Assembly (NCBI GenBank): GCA_021850405.1
Contig: JAJZMA010000228.1
Coordinates: 1-5,943, forward strand
Origin: a bacterium
GTDB lineage: Bacteria > Chloroflexota > Dormibacteria > Aeolococcales > Aeolococcaceae
Direction of reading: 5' to 3'
Length of the DNA stretch: 5,943 nt
Within the stretch, counting starts at the first letter, position 1. Each line of letters begins with the position of its first letter. The position numbers and the translations under genes were made by a program. Below are positions 4,978 through 5,943 of this stretch, in pieces. Under the pieces are notes generated by a model. That model ran no database searches, was not told the origin of the DNA, and saw only the letters and a list, made by a program, of their open reading frames with translations.

Positions 4978-5943
4978 TCACTGGGCCGAACCACTCCCTG
5001 CGCCGCTGACAGCTCCGACTGCCTGGCGCTCCCTTGCGATGCGGGCATCGCGAACGGGCCGCAGGCTAAGCACCTCGGGCAACGTTTCAAAGTTATATGG
5101 GGGCGGTGGCGAACTGGTAGCCCACTCAAGGGTATTGCCGCTCCAGGGATCATCGGGCGCTGTGCGTGGCTTGCGCATGGTAATGACGAAGTTGATAAGG
5201 AAGATGAACACCGACAGGGCGATTATGAAAGCGCCCAGGGTTGACACCCAGTTCCATACCGCCCAGCCATTCCCGGTGGCGTAGGAGGCGATGCGCCTTG
5301 GCATACCCAGCATGCCCAGGACATGCATAGGCATGAAGGCAAGGGTGAGCCCAGCAATGGTCATCCAGAAATGCCACTTGCCCAGTGTCTCGTCCAGCAT
5401 GCGGCCGCTCAACTTTGGAAACCAGTAGTAAAAGCCAGCAAAGACACCCATAACTGAGCCCCCAAAAAGAACGTAGTGGATATGGGCAACTACCCAGTAG
5501 GTTCCGTGCAACATGTAGTCCACTGCAAGACTCGCCAGGTATACTCCGTCAATCCCACCAATCAGGAACATGATGAGGAAGCCAACGGCAAAGAGCATCG
5601 GGGTTGAATACCGGATCTTTGCCCCCCAGAGCGTGGCTGTCCAGTTGAACACTTTCACTCCAGTGGGCACTGCAATCACCATGGTCGTAGCAGAAAAGAA
5701 CGTCTGGACCTGAAGGGGCAGGCCGGTCAGAAACATATGGTGTACAAAGACAGTAAATCCCAGAATGGCAATAGCGGCCATTGAATACGCCATGGCCCGG
5801 TAGCCAAAGATCGGCTTGCGGGCAAACACTGGTATTACTTCGGAAATAATCCCGAATGCCGGCATTATCATGATGTAGACGGCTGGATGGGAGTAGAACC
5901 AGAAAAGAAGCTGGTAAAGGATCGCGTTGCCGCCATTCAGATC
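4978..5943 (-). CDS. ctaD: cytochrome c oxidase subunit I, A2-type (5' end off window)
   Basis: The C-terminal 321 residues of the catalytic subunit of a heme-copper oxidase, which reduces O2 to water and pumps protons across the membrane. The frame runs unbroken to the window edge, so the N-terminal part, with the low-spin heme first ligand and the D-channel entrance, is missing. Counting from the edge: YSHPAVY at 17-23 (CuB ligand H19, cross-linked Y23); HH at 68-69, the other two CuB ligands; PTGVK with K-channel K97; H154 and H156 in VAHIHYVLFGG, ligands of heme a3 and heme a. The C-terminus has the usual DPWSGNTLEWATSSPPPPYNF signature (from 265) and then a polar tail. The D-channel glutamate of A1 oxidases (HPEVY) is alanine, and the preceding Y17-S18 gives the A2 YSHP signature. 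The usual HDTY is HGTY (146-149). The TGA stop lies 19 nt before ctaB. Confidence 0.96.
   Translation of the reverse strand, partial: DLNGGNAILYQLLFWFYSHPAVYIMIMPAFGIISEVIPVFARKPIFGYRAMAYSMAAIAILGFTVFVHHMFLTGLPLQVQTFFSATTMVIAVPTGVKVFNWTATLWGAKIRYSTPMLFAVGFLIMFLIGGIDGVYLASLAVDYMLHGTYWVVAHIHYVLFGGSVMGVFAGFYYWFPKLSGRMLDETLGKWHFWMTIAGLTLAFMPMHVLGMLGMPRRIASYATGNGWAVWNWVSTLGAFIIALSVFIFLINFVITMRKPRTAPDDPWSGNTLEWATSSPPPPYNFETLPEVLSLRPVRDARIARERQAVGAVSGAGSGSAQ

Noticed and set aside
4389..5009. A 206-codon plus-strand frame, with overlapping frames at 4582-4902 and 4892-5284
   Set aside because: They are antisense to ctaB and subunit I, low in recognisable structure, and lack ribosome sites of note.
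4959..5153. N-terminal extension of ctaB to ATG 5153 or 5048
   Set aside because: The extension would overlap the end of the subunit I gene and adds Pro/Arg/Cys-rich residues unlike any CtaB. ATG 4958 gives the normal family length.
1..5943. Genome-wide reassignment of TAG
   Set aside because: The cupredoxin gene ends in TAG immediately before a strong terminator, and the 40-aa ORF ends in TAG over the next ribosome site, so TAG works as a stop here.

Overview
The window is a moderately GC-rich bacterial chromosome segment with two unrelated gene neighbourhoods that converge near position 2600-2950. I cannot name the organism. The A2-type oxidase subunit I, the two-helix subunit-IV-like protein, the lipoprotein cupredoxin and a BirA without an HTH domain would fit a Gram-positive-like or Chloroflexota-like aerobe, but this is an inference with low confidence.

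Left part, minus strand (1-903): a small hypothetical acidic protein (586-903) is followed by a DEDD-type 3'-5' exonuclease (506 down to 12). The exonuclease stops at a TAG exactly where its third catalytic motif should begin. The in-frame codons after the TAG, up to the window edge, read R-H-S-A, which looks like the start of the missing H-x-A-x-x-D motif.

Middle part, plus strand (1089-2549): a biotin-protein ligase (birA) is followed by a 53-codon ORF whose ATG overlaps the birA stop (ATGA), then by a GTG-initiated SRPBCC-like protein. These are probably one operon. The convergent gap after it holds a short tandem duplication with a palindrome and, on the minus strand, a possible small membrane protein of uncertain reality.

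Right part, minus strand (5943 down to 2949): a terminal-oxidase cluster reads, in transcription order, cytochrome c oxidase subunit I (5' end off the window), protoheme IX farnesyltransferase (ctaB, heme O synthase), a 40-residue single-helix membrane protein not previously delimited by a long ORF, a subunit-IV-like two-helix protein, and a type 1 copper lipoprotein. It ends in a strong intrinsic terminator at 2949-2982. Subunit I carries the YSHPxVY signature of A2-type oxidases instead of the D-channel glutamate. CtaB makes heme O as precursor of heme A for the oxidase, the small proteins are probably oxidase-associated, and the cupredoxin may deliver electrons or copper to the complex at the outer face of the membrane. 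No subunit III gene lies among the visible genes.

No tRNA, rRNA, CRISPR array, insertion sequence or integration site was seen.
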